Part shown: piece after piece, positions 33,407-43,716 of the stretch
How positions within the stretch are numbered: position 1 is the first letter of the stretch
Layout: the number at the start of each line of letters is the position of its first letter
DNA from: Enterococcus hermanniensis
GTDB taxonomy: Bacteria > Bacillota > Bacilli > Lactobacillales > Enterococcaceae
Assembly: GCF_001885945.1 (NCBI RefSeq)
Contig: NZ_JXKQ01000001.1
Coordinates: 186,001-250,000, forward strand
Length of the DNA: 64,000 bases
Reading direction: 5' to 3'
Translations under genes and position numbers: made by a program
The notes under the pieces: model-generated
The model's input: the letters and a program-made list of their open reading frames with translations, nothing else
Told to the model about the DNA's origin: nothing
The model's database searches: none

Positions 33407-34519
33407 TCGCCCTTCCCACAAAGGTAATACTATATTTTCATACGCAATGGGATCTAGATTAGTCAACGTAATACCGACTAATCGGATCCCTTTTTCGATG
33501 CCACCGATATCTTCCCAAATCGAACGGGCGTGTAAAAATAACTCTTCTTTTTTTGCTATGTAATAAGGCAAGGTCACACGTTTCGTGACCGTTGTATAAT
33601 CAGTATAACGGATCTTTACGACCACTGTTTTTCCGTGACGCTGCACTCGTTTTAAAGCTTCTTCAACCTTTTCAGCCAATTGCCGCAGCTGACTCAACAC
33701 TTCCTCTTCAGTTGCTAAGGGACGGCCATATGTATGCTCTTTACCGACAGATTTTCGTTCACGAGTGATACTGACCGGTGAATCATGGATTCCCCGAACT
33801 TTTCGATACAATGAATAGCCCATCTTACCAAATTCTTGAATCAAAAACATTTCACTTTTATCATAAAGGTCAGCACCAGTAAAGACACCTAATTCATTCA
33901 TCTTTGGAACAGTCTTCTTCCCAACACCGTGAAATTGTTCAATCGGCAACCGTTTCAAAAAAGAAACGGCTTCTTCTGGTGAGATCACTGTCATTCCTCG
34001 AGGTTTTTGATAATCAGAAGCCAATTTAGCCAAAAATTTATTGTAGCTGACACCCGCAGAACAAGTTAAATGCAGTTCTTGCCAAATATCTTGTTGGATC
34101 TTACGAGCTACTTTGATCGCCGAACGGGCAGCAATTTTATTATTCGTAACATCGAGATACGCTTCATCAATGGAGACGGGTTCAATGACGTCCGTATAGC
34201 GATGAAAGATCTCACGGACTTGTTGCGATACTGCACGGTATTTTTCGTGATCGCCTGGTTTGAAAATTGCCTGTGGACAAAGCTCATATGCTTTTTGCGC
34301 ACTCATCGCTGAATGAATTCCGTAAACCCGAGCTTTATAGTTAGCCGTTGTCACCACCCCTTTACCACCAGTATCAGATGGATGGCGAGCAATCACTAAA
34401 GGATGTTTTGCTAATTCAGGATCATCTCGTTCTTCGACTGATGCAAAAAAAGCATCCATATCGATATGGATAATCTTTCGCGATGTATCATTTTTTAATG
34501 GAAAGACTAATTCAGCCAA
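33398..34519 (-). CDS. dinB: DNA polymerase IV
   Basis: 373 residues. Error-prone Y-family polymerase for translesion synthesis. Metal-binding residues are in HIDMDAFFASVEER and VSIDEAYLDV; SAGVSYNKFLAKLASDYQKP and the little-finger region follow. I choose the TTG at 34519 with GAGGTG six bases upstream. Frames reaching 34582 would start within or upstream of the promoter, whose TATAAT is at 34554-34559. It is SOS-controlled by the box in its promoter. Confidence 0.95.
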   Translation of the reverse strand: MAELVFPLKNDTSRKIIHIDMDAFFASVEERDDPELAKHPLVIARHPSDTGGKGVVTTANYKARVYGIHSAMSAQKAYELCPQAIFKPGDHEKYRAVSQQVREIFHRYTDVIEPVSIDEAYLDVTNNKIAARSAIKVARKIQQDIWQELHLTCSAGVSYNKFLAKLASDYQKPRGMTVISPEEAVSFLKRLPIEQFHGVGKKTVPKMNELGVFTGADLYDKSEMFLIQEFGKMGYSLYRKVRGIHDSPVSITRERKSVGKEHTYGRPLATEEEVLSQLRQLAEKVEEALKRVQRHGKTVVVKIRYTDYTTVTKRVTLPYYIAKKEELFLHARSIWEDIGGIEKGIRLVGITLTNLDPIAYENIVLPLWEGRSN

Positions 34520-34553
34520 ACAACTCACCTCTTTGTTCTTAATTGCTCCTCCC

Positions 34554-34582
34554 ATTATAAACGAACGTTTGTTCAGAGACAA
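34554..34582 (-). promoter_or_regulatory. dinB promoter with LexA box
   Basis: Minus-strand TTGTCT (34577-34582), 17 bases, TATAAT (34554-34559). The spacer contains GAACAAACGTTC (34563-34574), matching the LexA core GAAC-N4-GTTC. It serves as an internal standard for the similar box at 6153-6164. Confidence 0.85.
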
Positions 34583-34628
34583 ACCTTCTGATAATTAATA
34601 ACGCTTTTTTAAGGGTTCTTTTTCCAAT

Positions 34629-34657
34629 AAAAAAATAGACAGCGCTCACTGTCTATC
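34629..34657 (-). terminator. Terminator of the Phd-like gene
   Basis: TAGACAG and CTGTCTA with a six-base loop; T7 follows on the minus strand. Confidence 0.88.
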
Positions 34658-35180
34658 TTTCCACTAAATTCACTTTACGGATCATTAATTTATCTGGTGC
34701 ATGTTGCGACTCTTGAGATTCACCAAAAATCTCCGCATAAATCACTTTGTTATGTTCCCGACGACGTAATTGATAAATAATTTTCCCGCTATCTTCTAGC
34801 TCCTTCATCAATTCTGTTACCCCACCGAAACCGGTTTTTTTTGTGATAAAGCCATTCGCTACCATCCGCTCATCTAAAAAGCGCGCAGAGATCACAGAGC
34901 CTTTAGCTAATGATGATCGCAAGGCTGTGGCTAATTCTTCCAATTCCTCTGGCACTGGCAATTCTCGTTCAACAGGTTGATAAAGCGTGTCACGCAATGT
35001 GTCCAACTCTTCAACCAATGCTTCATACTGTTCTTTCGTCAACATCACGCCGGCAATTTTTTCACGATTAAAAATATAAACACCTGTCTCGGCTTTCCGA
35101 GCTTGGGCAAAAACGTCCATTGGTGATTTTTTTACTTCAGTGATCGAAGATGTCGGAACATCTAATTTTCGTAACCCCAC
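34653..35180 (-). CDS. Phd/YefM-like antitoxin-domain protein with long C-terminal extension
   Basis: 175 residues. The first 60 (SSITEVKKSPMDVFAQARKA and REKIAGVMLTKEQYEAL) match the Phd/YefM DNA-binding antitoxin fold, but the protein is about twice the usual length. The extra part (about 85-175) is charged and resembles no toxin-binding segment I know. No RelE/Doc-type toxin is adjacent, so it may be a stand-alone regulator. The GTG start has GGGGGAGAG upstream. Confidence 0.65.
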   Translation of the reverse strand: MGLRKLDVPTSSITEVKKSPMDVFAQARKAETGVYIFNREKIAGVMLTKEQYEALVEELDTLRDTLYQPVERELPVPEELEELATALRSSLAKGSVISARFLDERMVANGFITKKTGFGGVTELMKELEDSGKIIYQLRRREHNKVIYAEIFGESQESQHAPDKLMIRKVNLVER

Positions 35181-35348
35181 TTTGCTCTCCCCCTGATTTT
35201 CTATGACAACTTTTATCGCGATCCACTCTGAGTGGCTCTTTTCATCGCTCTAGTTTTGCTTTTTCTTAAGCCTGATTGAAAATTTCCAGACAGAATAAGC
35301 ACTCTCAAAGTATTATAGCATAACCTTTCTGGAAGCAAAATCGTAGAT

Positions 35349-36383
35349 TTACTTTTCATTTTGAAAAGCTGAAAATAATCCGTTGGCTTCATTGACTACC
35401 GCAATGGGAGACTCGAGGTTCGCGTTCATGACCATCTGTCGGCTAGACTGAAAAATCTGGTGTATCGCTTTTGCCAACTCATCCAACCGACAGTTGACTA
35501 GCAAAATACTCTCGCGTTTTAATTCTTTACTTAATACATAATAATAGTTACTTGGTCTCTCTGATTTTCGATATAAATTGTAGACACTTAAAGGCAGCCC
35601 CTGATGGATACCAATAAACAAATCAAATAGTTTCACTGTAAAAATTTTTTTGACTAACGTTGAATCCCACTGAATTGCTGGCTCGATGACTTGCATTCCA
35701 AGGATCGTTGCTTGATACAATGAGGTTTGATGTAATTGATGCAGGTGAAAAAAGTCAGCACAAACCGAATAATGACAGCGTGTATAATCTAAAAAAAAGT
35801 AAGGCGTATATCGCTCTTTTAACCCAAAGCTCTTCGCAAATTGTTTTAACAAATGTGGATCAGGAAAACAAGTCGCCATATTATTAAATGGTTGAACGGA
35901 ACACTGATTCTGTTCGACATGTTGATACAATTCATTTTCAGTGTTTGAAAAGAAATCACGTAAATAGTGTAATTGAAGATGAAGGATCAATGCTTCTTCT
36001 CCTATTAAGCTACCAGTTCGTCGATTTGCCGTGAGATTCAATTCTACTAACTGTTGATTCAGTTCTTTGACTTTGGAGTAATTGACATTTTTGTTTCCAC
36101 GATTCCATAAGTATTGTTGAAACAGTTGAAAGCGATCATCTGTCCATAGCAACTTGCGATAAAGCTCTGTATAACTAGGTTCTTGTCGCCAATTGATTTG
36201 CCAAAAAAAATTTTTTTCAACATATTTTTTTTGCTGTAATTCATAAAGATCTCGCAAGATCGTCTTACGGCTGACAGCTAACTTTTCTGCAAAATCACCG
36301 ACACTATACCGTTCCTCTCGTAACAATTCAATCAAATTTAATTGTCGACGACACTTTTTCCGTGTTACAAATTGCCAAATCAT
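35349..36383 (-). CDS. Mga/HTH-type transcriptional regulator
   Basis: About 344 residues. The N-terminus has a winged-helix pattern, LIELLREERYSVGDFAEKLA followed by VSRKTILRDLYEL, typical of Mga/BglG-class helix-turn-helix domains. The remainder is helical with weak PRD-like character and no clear EII domain. I choose the ATG at 36383 (MIWQFVTRKKCRR) with AAGGGATGGAG upstream; the frame extends to 36464. It follows copB in the same direction but behind a terminator, so it is probably separate from the copper operon. Confidence 0.65.
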   Translation of the reverse strand: MIWQFVTRKKCRRQLNLIELLREERYSVGDFAEKLAVSRKTILRDLYELQQKKYVEKNFFWQINWRQEPSYTELYRKLLWTDDRFQLFQQYLWNRGNKNVNYSKVKELNQQLVELNLTANRRTGSLIGEEALILHLQLHYLRDFFSNTENELYQHVEQNQCSVQPFNNMATCFPDPHLLKQFAKSFGLKERYTPYFFLDYTRCHYSVCADFFHLHQLHQTSLYQATILGMQVIEPAIQWDSTLVKKIFTVKLFDLFIGIHQGLPLSVYNLYRKSERPSNYYYVLSKELKRESILLVNCRLDELAKAIHQIFQSSRQMVMNANLESPIAVVNEANGLFSAFQNEK

Positions 36384-36473
36384 ACTCCATCCCTTCTTTC
36401 TTTTCTCCTTCGTCCTATGTATCAATTCCAACATAGCATAAGTATCCATACATTTTTTTCTCAATTTTTTTGC

Positions 36474-36503
36474 AAAAAAAAAAACGTCTGAATTCTCAGA
36501 CGT
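36474..36503 (-). terminator. copYZAB operon terminator
   Basis: ACGTCTGA and TCAGACGT stem (36484-36503) overlapping the copB stop; A11 on the plus strand gives a long T run on the minus strand. Confidence 0.93.
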
Positions 36504-38568
36504 TTAATGTCATCGCATTGATGGCAACGATGATTGTACTTAATGACATCAATACAGCTCCAACTGCTGGACTTAATATTATACCAATTGGAGCTAAAAT
36601 CCCGGCTGCTAAAGGGATGGCTAAAATATTATAGCCTGCTCCCCACCAAAGATTTTGGATCATTTTACTGTGGGTTCGTTTTGCCAAACGAACAAATTTC
36701 AAAATATCTTGCAAATTGCTATTGGTCAAGACGACATCTGCTGAATCGATCGCGATATCAGTCCCAGCACCAATCGCCATTCCAATCGAAGCTCTCGCTA
36801 AAGCAGGTGCATCGTTGATTCCATCACCTACCATCATGACTTGTTTGCCTTTATCTGTGTATTGCTTAATAATTTTTTCTTTATCATCCGGTAAAAGTTC
36901 ACTAAAAAATTCTTTGATGCCTAAATAATTCGCTACCGCCTCAGCACTGGCTTGATTGTCGCCGGTTACCATCACAGGCTCGATGCCTGCGTCTTTTAAT
37001 TGACTGATAAACTCTTTAGCTTGTGGTTTTAAGGTATCGCCCATAGCAAAGAAGGCCATCAGCTGATCATCAATCAGTAAAAAGGATAGTGTATTTCCCT
37101 GCGCTTGATAATTACTCAATTTTTTTTGATCAACAGACAAACCTCGTCGTTCTACTTCCTTTTGATTTGCTAAAATCACTTGATGTCCTTCGACGATTCC
37201 TTTGACACCAATTCCTTTTAAAGTAGAAACCTCTTGCGCTTGATAAGGCGTAATATTTTCAGCTTTCAAATAATTCATTACGCCTACCGCTAGCGGATGA
37301 TTTGTCTGAGCTTCTAATGCGCCAACATAGCTTAATACTTCTGCTTGTGGCATTGAATGCATTGCTTCTACACCCGTCACAGTGAATTTCCCTTCTGTCA
37401 GCGTCCCCGTCTTATCTAAAAAGATATAATCTAATTGATTGGCTTGTTCTAATGCTTGACGACTTTTTAACAACAAGCCATTTTTAGCTGCTAAAGAAGT
37501 TGAACGTGCAATCACTAACGGAATCGCTAACCCTAAAGCGTGAGGACAAGCAATCACGAAGACAGTGACCATCCGATCTAAAGCTTGGGCTAAGTCTGAA
37601 ACGAACAACCAAACGATAAAGGTCAAGATACCAGCACCTAAAGCAATATAAAATAGCCATTTTGCCACTTTATCAGAGATAGATTCCAATTTTGATTTTT
37701 CTTGTTGGGCTTGTTTGACCATTTCCATAACTTTAGCTAAATAACCGTCTGCTCCAGTTCCGGTCACTAGAATTTTGATCGTACCGTCACCATTTACCGA
37801 GCCACCAATCACTGGATCCTTTTTCGATTTTTGGACTCCTTTTGATTCGCCCGTAACCGCAGACTCATCGACGATCGTTGTTCCGTCAATGATTTGTCCA
37901 TCGGTCGGCATTTTATCACCCGCACGAACAAGTAGTTGATCCCCTTTTTTTATCTCTTGCAATTTAACTTTTTTAGTAGTCCCATCTGCTTCGATTTTAT
38001 TCACTTCATCCGGTAATAATTCTGCCAATTTCTGGATTGCATTACTGGCATTTGAGACAGCACTCATTTCTATCCAATGTCCTAACAACATAATAACGAT
38101 CAAGGTCGCAAGTTCCCAGAAGAAATCCATCACATGTTCGTGAGGATTCAGTTTATTTACGATAAATGAATACAAACTATAAATATAAGAAACAGAGATT
38201 CCCATGGCGATCAGTGTCATCATTGCTGGGCTTTTCATTTTTAATTCCATCTTTGCTCCGCTTAAAAATGGCTGTCCACCGTAAAAGAATAAAATCGTTG
38301 CTAAAACCAAGACGACCCATTCAGAGCCAGGGAAAGTAAATTGAAAAGGTAGCGACATTCCCATCATCGGAGACAGTAGAATGATGGGGATTGCTAAGAC
38401 CAATGAAAGCCAAAACTTCTGCTTGAAATTCCCCATATGCATCGAATGATCCATTCCACCATGATCCATCTCATGGTGATCCATTTCATTCATCGCATCT
38501 CCATGCGGATTCTGATGATTTGAATGATCCATCTTCATTGCTTGGTGTTCTTCCATATTCTCTTTCAC
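36496..38568 (-). CDS. copB: CopB, copper-exporting P1B-type ATPase with His/Met-rich N-terminus
   Basis: 690 residues. The N-terminal 45 are rich in His and Met (MDHHEMDHGGMDHSMHMGNF), a metal-binding segment instead of an HMA domain. The membrane metal motif is CPH (IACPHALG), the subclass with CopB of E. hirae. Phosphorylation site DKTGTLTEGKF, TGES dephosphorylation loop, hinge [11 protein letters not shown]. It exports excess copper or silver. The GTG at 38568 is supported by GGAGG upstream; the ATG at codon 5 is an alternative. Confidence 0.95.
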   Translation of the reverse strand: MKENMEEHQAMKMDHSNHQNPHGDAMNEMDHHEMDHGGMDHSMHMGNFKQKFWLSLVLAIPIILLSPMMGMSLPFQFTFPGSEWVVLVLATILFFYGGQPFLSGAKMELKMKSPAMMTLIAMGISVSYIYSLYSFIVNKLNPHEHVMDFFWELATLIVIMLLGHWIEMSAVSNASNAIQKLAELLPDEVNKIEADGTTKKVKLQEIKKGDQLLVRAGDKMPTDGQIIDGTTIVDESAVTGESKGVQKSKKDPVIGGSVNGDGTIKILVTGTGADGYLAKVMEMVKQAQQEKSKLESISDKVAKWLFYIALGAGILTFIVWLFVSDLAQALDRMVTVFVIACPHALGLAIPLVIARSTSLAAKNGLLLKSRQALEQANQLDYIFLDKTGTLTEGKFTVTGVEAMHSMPQAEVLSYVGALEAQTNHPLAVGVMNYLKAENITPYQAQEVSTLKGIGVKGIVEGHQVILANQKEVERRGLSVDQKKLSNYQAQGNTLSFLLIDDQLMAFFAMGDTLKPQAKEFISQLKDAGIEPVMVTGDNQASAEAVANYLGIKEFFSELLPDDKEKIIKQYTDKGKQVMMVGDGINDAPALARASIGMAIGAGTDIAIDSADVVLTNSNLQDILKFVRLAKRTHSKMIQNLWWGAGYNILAIPLAAGILAPIGIILSPAVGAVLMSLSTIIVAINAMTLNV

Positions 38569-38617
38569 CTTATTCCCTCCTCGTTCTTGAAATTTTTTCG
38601 ATTTATTAAAAGACAGT

Positions 38618-40792
38618 TTACACTTTTTTTCGGTTCAAACTTAATGAATTAAGTAAGACACTGACTGAGCTAAAGGCCATCGCTGCTCCGGCAATAATTG
38701 GGTTCAAAAAGCCCAATGCCGCAAAGGGGATACCAATCACATTGTATAAAAATGCCCAAAATAAATTTTGTTTGATTTTTCTTAAGGTTAATTTTGATAA
38801 TCGAATACTTTTTTCGACTGAAAGCAAGTCACTGTTCATCAATGTGATATCTGCTGTTTCCATAGCTATGTCCGTTCCACTACCCATGGCGATTCCGATA
38901 TCCGCTAACGCTAACGCTGGCGCATCATTGATTCCATCGCCGACCATTCCAACGATTTCTTGCTTCGACTGTAGTTCCTTAATGATCTGAGCTTTGTCTT
39001 CCGGTAATACTTCCGTAACGATATCTTTTTGAATTAAACCAACTTGTTCACCGATAAACTGTGCTGCACGTGGATTATCACCGGTCAACATTTTTACGTT
39101 GATTCCTAGATCATGTAGCGCTTTGATAGCTGCTTTCGATGATGGCTTGACTTTATCTGTTACCGAGATCAACGCTAAGACTGTCGTCTCATCGGTTAAA
39201 AACATTACCGTCTTGCCCTCTGCTTCTAACGCTACCACACGCTCGTCGACAAAAGAAATATTTCGATCATTCAACCCGCGTTTTGAACCAACAAATAACT
39301 TTTTGTTGGCAATCGTTCCTGTGACCCCACGGCCGGTGATACTCTCAAAATCTGTTACTGGTAAAATAGGGGCTTTTTCTTTTCCATAATGATAAATAGC
39401 TTGAGCCAATGGATGTTCAGACTGTTGTTCCAAACTGACTAAATAACTCAATGCATTAGGATCGAAAGCTTCAAAATCAGCCACAACTGGCTTGCCCTCT
39501 GTGATTGTTCCAGTTTTATCAAGAACTACTGTGGTAAGATGAGCGATTTGCTCAAGCGCACCCCCACCTTTGATCAAGATCCCTGATTTTGCACCTAGCC
39601 CGGTTCCAACCATAATCGCCGTTGGGGTTGCTAAACCTAGCGCACATGGACAAGCAATTACTAAAACAGCGACACTATGTACGATGGCTTGCTGCCAATC
39701 TTGAGTGATAAAGCCTGTTGCTAATAATGTGAACAGGGCAATCACTAAAACAATCGGCACAAAAATACTAGAGATTTTATCTGCGATTTGTTGAATTGGT
39801 GCTTTTTCACCTTGCGCTTCTTCCACCATTCGAATAATTCTTGAAAGTACCGTCATACTACCAACTTGAGTAGCAGTGAATTGGATACTTCCTGTTGTGT
39901 TGACCGTACCACCAAAAATAGAATCATCGACTTGTTTATCGACCGGTAAACTTTCGCCGGTCAACATACTTTCGTCAATCGTCGTTTGCCCGGCAACGAT
40001 CTTTCCATCCACTGGAACTTGTTCTCCAGGACGAACCCGCAGTAGATCACCGACTTGAACGGCTTCGATAGCGACCTCTGTTTCAATCCCATCGACGATC
40101 AACGTGGCTTTCTTCGCTTGCAGATTCATCAGTTGTTTGATGGCATCACTCGTTTTGGTCTTCGCTTTTTGTTCAAGGTATTTCCCCAATAAGATCAATG
40201 TGATGATCATCCCGCTGCTTTCAAAGTACAAATCAGACGTATGTGGATTAAAGAACCCATTATAAATGCTCAATAAATACGCTGCTGTTGTTCCCATAGC
40301 AACCAAGACATCCATGTTTGGTGCTTTTGTTTTTAAGGCATGATACGCTCCACGATAGAAACGTTGACCGACACCAAATTGAATTGGAGTGACTAAGATC
40401 AATTGGACCCATGGTAAATGTAAGAAGTGGACCCATTCTCCATGGCTACCTATCAACATTCCAAACATGGCCGCCACTAATGGTGCTGTTAAGAGCGCAC
40501 TGAAAATCAAGTCACGTTTCATTTTTTTGACATAAGTGATTTTTTCTTGTTGAATTTTTTGTTTGTGCGCGTCATCAAAGAGGATTGCTCCATATCCGAT
40601 TGATTCCACTTGCTGAATTAAAGCTTCCGTCGTCGTTGTCTCATCAAACTGAACTGTAGCTTTTTCAGTAGCTAAATTGACATTGGCTTCTAACACACCT
40701 GAGGTCGTTTTTAATTCCTTTTCCACTCGAGCAGAGCAATTTGCACAGGTCATGCCTGTAATTGCGAAGGTTTCTACTGTACTTGTCGGCAC
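38618..40792 (-). CDS. copA: CopA, P1B-type copper ATPase
   Basis: 724 residues. One N-terminal HMA domain with [15 protein letters not shown], membrane motif [15 protein letters not shown], phosphorylation site [11 protein letters not shown], hinge [16 protein letters not shown]. In E. hirae the orthologue was assigned copper uptake, though CPC-type enzymes are generally exporters. The GTG start lies directly after the copZ stop, with GAGGTG nine bases upstream. Confidence 0.96.
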   Translation of the reverse strand: MPTSTVETFAITGMTCANCSARVEKELKTTSGVLEANVNLATEKATVQFDETTTTEALIQQVESIGYGAILFDDAHKQKIQQEKITYVKKMKRDLIFSALLTAPLVAAMFGMLIGSHGEWVHFLHLPWVQLILVTPIQFGVGQRFYRGAYHALKTKAPNMDVLVAMGTTAAYLLSIYNGFFNPHTSDLYFESSGMIITLILLGKYLEQKAKTKTSDAIKQLMNLQAKKATLIVDGIETEVAIEAVQVGDLLRVRPGEQVPVDGKIVAGQTTIDESMLTGESLPVDKQVDDSIFGGTVNTTGSIQFTATQVGSMTVLSRIIRMVEEAQGEKAPIQQIADKISSIFVPIVLVIALFTLLATGFITQDWQQAIVHSVAVLVIACPCALGLATPTAIMVGTGLGAKSGILIKGGGALEQIAHLTTVVLDKTGTITEGKPVVADFEAFDPNALSYLVSLEQQSEHPLAQAIYHYGKEKAPILPVTDFESITGRGVTGTIANKKLFVGSKRGLNDRNISFVDERVVALEAEGKTVMFLTDETTVLALISVTDKVKPSSKAAIKALHDLGINVKMLTGDNPRAAQFIGEQVGLIQKDIVTEVLPEDKAQIIKELQSKQEIVGMVGDGINDAPALALADIGIAMGSGTDIAMETADITLMNSDLLSVEKSIRLSKLTLRKIKQNLFWAFLYNVIGIPFAALGFLNPIIAGAAMAFSSVSVLLNSLSLNRKKV

Positions 40793-41002
40793 TTAGATCA
40801 CCTCTGTTTCATACCCAGCTTCAGTCACTGCTGCAGCAATTTTTTCAGCTGAAACTTTTGTTTCATCAAACTTTACAACGCCTTGATTTTTTTTCAAATT
40901 AATTTTCACCTTATCGATTCCAGCTAATTGATTGACCGCATTTTCTACTTTTGCTACACAGTGGTTACAGCTCATTCCATTAATTGCAAATTGTTTTTTC
41001 AT
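40793..41002 (-). CDS. copZ: CopZ, copper chaperone
   Basis: 69-residue HMA-fold chaperone with GMSCNHCVAKVENAV. It carries Cu(I) to the ATPases and hands copper to the repressor CopY. Adjacent to copA with no gap. Confidence 0.97.
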   Translation of the reverse strand: MKKQFAINGMSCNHCVAKVENAVNQLAGIDKVKINLKKNQGVVKFDETKVSAEKIAAAVTEAGYETEVI

Positions 41003-41044
41003 TTTATCCGTCTCCTCGTTTGTTTTGTTTGTTTTAATTATTGC

Positions 41045-41485
41045 TTATTTATGATGGGTGCACTCACATTGACCAGGGATACAATTGCACTCAATCGTAG
41101 CAACCGTCTCTTTCGATGCTAGTTGTTCTTGAAGTATGGCTACGTTCTCTGGTGTCAATTGGGCTTCTTCGATCAGTTCACTAATGGTTTCACCGATTCG
41201 TTTAGCACAGATATGAGAAAAAAGATTTTCCGTAGCACTTTTTACAGTGGCGCTTTCGCTGATAGCTGGGTAATAGATATATTTTTTGCCTGATTGTTCT
41301 GTGCGGACAGCTTCTTTTTTTACTAAACGACCCAGAAGTGTTTTGATCGTTGCTGGTTTCCAATCCATCGTTTGTCCCAAAATAGCAATGATTTCTTGAG
41401 CTGTAGTCGCTTCTTGCGTCCAAATCACACGCATTACTTCCCATTCAGAATCACTGATTTTTATAGGCGTTACTGTCATTGTCAT
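41045..41485 (-). CDS. copY: CopY, copper-responsive repressor
   Basis: 146 residues of the BlaI/MecI-type winged helix ([20 protein letters not shown]). The C-terminal metal site [10 protein letters not shown] matches CxCxxxxCxC. Zinc-bound CopY represses the operon and copper from CopZ displaces zinc. I choose the ATG at 41485 with AAAGGGA upstream; the E. hirae protein is 145 residues. Two cop boxes precede it. Confidence 0.96.
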   Translation of the reverse strand: MTMTVTPIKISDSEWEVMRVIWTQEATTAQEIIAILGQTMDWKPATIKTLLGRLVKKEAVRTEQSGKKYIYYPAISESATVKSATENLFSHICAKRIGETISELIEEAQLTPENVAILQEQLASKETVATIECNCIPGQCECTHHK

Positions 41486-41505
41486 AAAAAGAATCCCTTT
41501 TCGTT

Positions 41506-41543
41506 TACAGTTGTAATCTTTATAATCCAAGTTTACAGTTGTA
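41506..41543. promoter_or_regulatory. Two cop boxes (CopY operators)
   Basis: TACAGTTGTA at 41506-41515 and again at 41534-41543, the known TACANNTGTA cop box, 28 bp apart, bracketing the promoter region of copYZAB as in E. hirae. Confidence 0.95.
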
Positions 41544-41588
41544 AACTTCATTCGTCAACTAATATAACTGATTTTCTTTTATTTCTAT

Positions 41589-41629
41589 AAAAAAAGCTTC
41601 TCGCCTTTGTAAAAGTCGAGAAGCTTTTT
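41589..41629 (-). terminator. Terminator of the Cd/Zn ATPase gene
   Basis: AAAGCTTCTCG and CGAGAAGCTTT with a 13-base loop, flanked by A and T runs on both strands. Confidence 0.9.
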
Positions 41630-41633
41630 ACTT

Positions 41634-43691
41634 TTATTTGATTTTTAAACAGCGCATCGCATTCAAAACTGCTAAGATTGTTACTCCTACATCAGCAAAA
41701 ACAGCTGCATACATCGTAGCAAAACCTAATGCACCTAAAACCAAGACGATAATTTTTATACCGATCGCAAAAACAATATTTTGCTTGACGATTTTCATCG
41801 TTTTACGGGCAATCTGGATGGCTGTCGGAATTTTAGCTGGTTGATCATCCATAATCACAACATCGGCTGCTTCGATCGCTGCATCGGACCCTAAGCCGCC
41901 CATCGCGATTCCTAGATCTGCTCGAGCCAAGACAGGTGCATCATTCATACCATCGCCAACAAAAGCCGTTTTTTGTTCACGATTCAATTCTGCTTCTAAA
42001 TAATTGACCTTGTCTTCAGGTAGTAATTCACTATAGACTTGATCAATTCCAACTTTTTGGCCGACTGCATTTGCAATAGCTTGGTTATCTCCAGTCAACA
42101 TTACTGTCCGTTTAACGCCTAAGTGTTTTACTTCTGTGATTGCTGCTGCTACATGATCTTTTAATTCATCTGCAATAACCAAGTAGCCTAAATAAACGTT
42201 ATCCGCTGCAACATAGACAAGCGTCCCGATTTCATTCACTGGTTCGAAAGTCACATGGTTTTTTACCAATAATTTTTCATTCCCCACTAAGAAGCGTTGA
42301 CCGTCTATCACTACTGAAATACCAAATCCAGCAAGTTCTTCTAATTCAGTTACTGGCAACAACGGTTGATCGACATAATTAACGATCGACTGAGCAATCG
42401 GATGACTTGAACTTTGTTCTGCACTTGCAACATAACGTAAGAAATCTTTTTCATCCATAGTTGTTTCCACTTTTTGAACACGAAAGACACCTTTAGTTAA
42501 TGTTCCAGTTTTATCAAAGACTAATGTATCGACTTTTGCTAATGTCTCAATATAGTTACTTCCTTTGATCAAGATTCCGGCTTTACTAGCCCCACCGATC
42601 CCGCCAAAGAAACTTAACGGAACGGAAATCACCAAAGCACATGGGCAAGAGATTACTAAAAACGTCAATGCACGATAAACCCAATCATAAAATGGTTCCC
42701 CCGTAACAAGTGGTGGTATGATGGCCAATAAAGCAGCCAAACCTACAACAATCGGTGTATAGTAATGCGCAAAATTCGTAATAAAATTCTCTGCCGGAGC
42801 TTTTTTACTGCTAGCGTTTTCGACTAGATCAAGAATTTTACTTACAGTAGATTCACCAAAAGTTGTCGTAACTTCCACAGTCAATTGTCCGCTTTGATTA
42901 ATAAAACCGCTTAAAATTTCTTCTCCTTTATTTATACTGCGCGGGACTGATTCACCCGTTAAAGCTGATGTATCCAACATAGAACGTCCTTCGATTACGA
43001 TTCCATCTAAAGGAACCTTTTCGCCAGGTTTGATTAGAATATGATCACCAATGGCAATCGTATCTGGGGCTACTTTTTTTACTTCCCCATTTTGGATCAA
43101 ATTCGCAGAATCCGGTCGAATTGCTAATAATGAGCCAATCGATTTTCTTGATTTCGTGACTGCATAATCTTGAAAAAATTCGCCGATTTGATAAAACAAC
43201 ATCACTGCGACTGCTTCTGGATATTCCCCAATCGCAATGGCCCCCACTGTGGCAATCGCCATCAAAAAGTTTTCATCAAACAGCTCTCCATGGAAAATAT
43301 TCGTGATCGCCGTCTTTAATACGTCGTAACCTACCCAAAGATATACGATTAGATAGGCAACTAATTTCCAAGGCATTGGCGGCGTAAAAAGGGCCAAAAG
43401 AAGCAATGCGATTACAGCGATCCCAATCTGAATCAACTTCTTATAAGGTGTTTCTTCTTTTTTTTCAGCTTGGACACTATTAACATTTACTTCTGGTTCT
43501 AATTTATGAACGATTCCTTTTGCTTCATTGCTTACACGATCAATATCTTCTGCTGATGCTTTGATCGTAAGCTTTGTACTCATAAAGTCAACTTTTGCCT
43601 CTTCGACTCCTTGGATCTGTTGAACAGACCGCTCAATTTTTGCTGCGCAATTTGCACAATCTAAACCATCCAAACGATAGACCTTTTCCAT
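41634..43691 (-). CDS. CadA/ZntA-type P1B ATPase (cadmium/zinc/cobalt export)
   Basis: 685 residues from the ATG at 43691 (MEKVYRLDGLDCANCAAKIE), supported by AGAAGGG upstream. One N-terminal HMA domain, CPC membrane motif (VISCPCALVISVPLSF), phosphorylation site DKTGTLTKGVF, hinge GDGMNDAPVLARADLG. The C-terminal membrane segment ends MRCLKIK, with the conserved DVGVTILAVLNAMR of the zinc/cadmium subclass. Operators upstream look like ArsR/SmtB sites, but no such regulator is encoded nearby. Confidence 0.93.
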   Translation of the reverse strand: MEKVYRLDGLDCANCAAKIERSVQQIQGVEEAKVDFMSTKLTIKASAEDIDRVSNEAKGIVHKLEPEVNVNSVQAEKKEETPYKKLIQIGIAVIALLLLALFTPPMPWKLVAYLIVYLWVGYDVLKTAITNIFHGELFDENFLMAIATVGAIAIGEYPEAVAVMLFYQIGEFFQDYAVTKSRKSIGSLLAIRPDSANLIQNGEVKKVAPDTIAIGDHILIKPGEKVPLDGIVIEGRSMLDTSALTGESVPRSINKGEEILSGFINQSGQLTVEVTTTFGESTVSKILDLVENASSKKAPAENFITNFAHYYTPIVVGLAALLAIIPPLVTGEPFYDWVYRALTFLVISCPCALVISVPLSFFGGIGGASKAGILIKGSNYIETLAKVDTLVFDKTGTLTKGVFRVQKVETTMDEKDFLRYVASAEQSSSHPIAQSIVNYVDQPLLPVTELEELAGFGISVVIDGQRFLVGNEKLLVKNHVTFEPVNEIGTLVYVAADNVYLGYLVIADELKDHVAAAITEVKHLGVKRTVMLTGDNQAIANAVGQKVGIDQVYSELLPEDKVNYLEAELNREQKTAFVGDGMNDAPVLARADLGIAMGGLGSDAAIEAADVVIMDDQPAKIPTAIQIARKTMKIVKQNIVFAIGIKIIVLVLGALGFATMYAAVFADVGVTILAVLNAMRCLKIK

Positions 43692-43716
43692 AAAATTCCC
43701 TTCTCTCTTTTTACAC

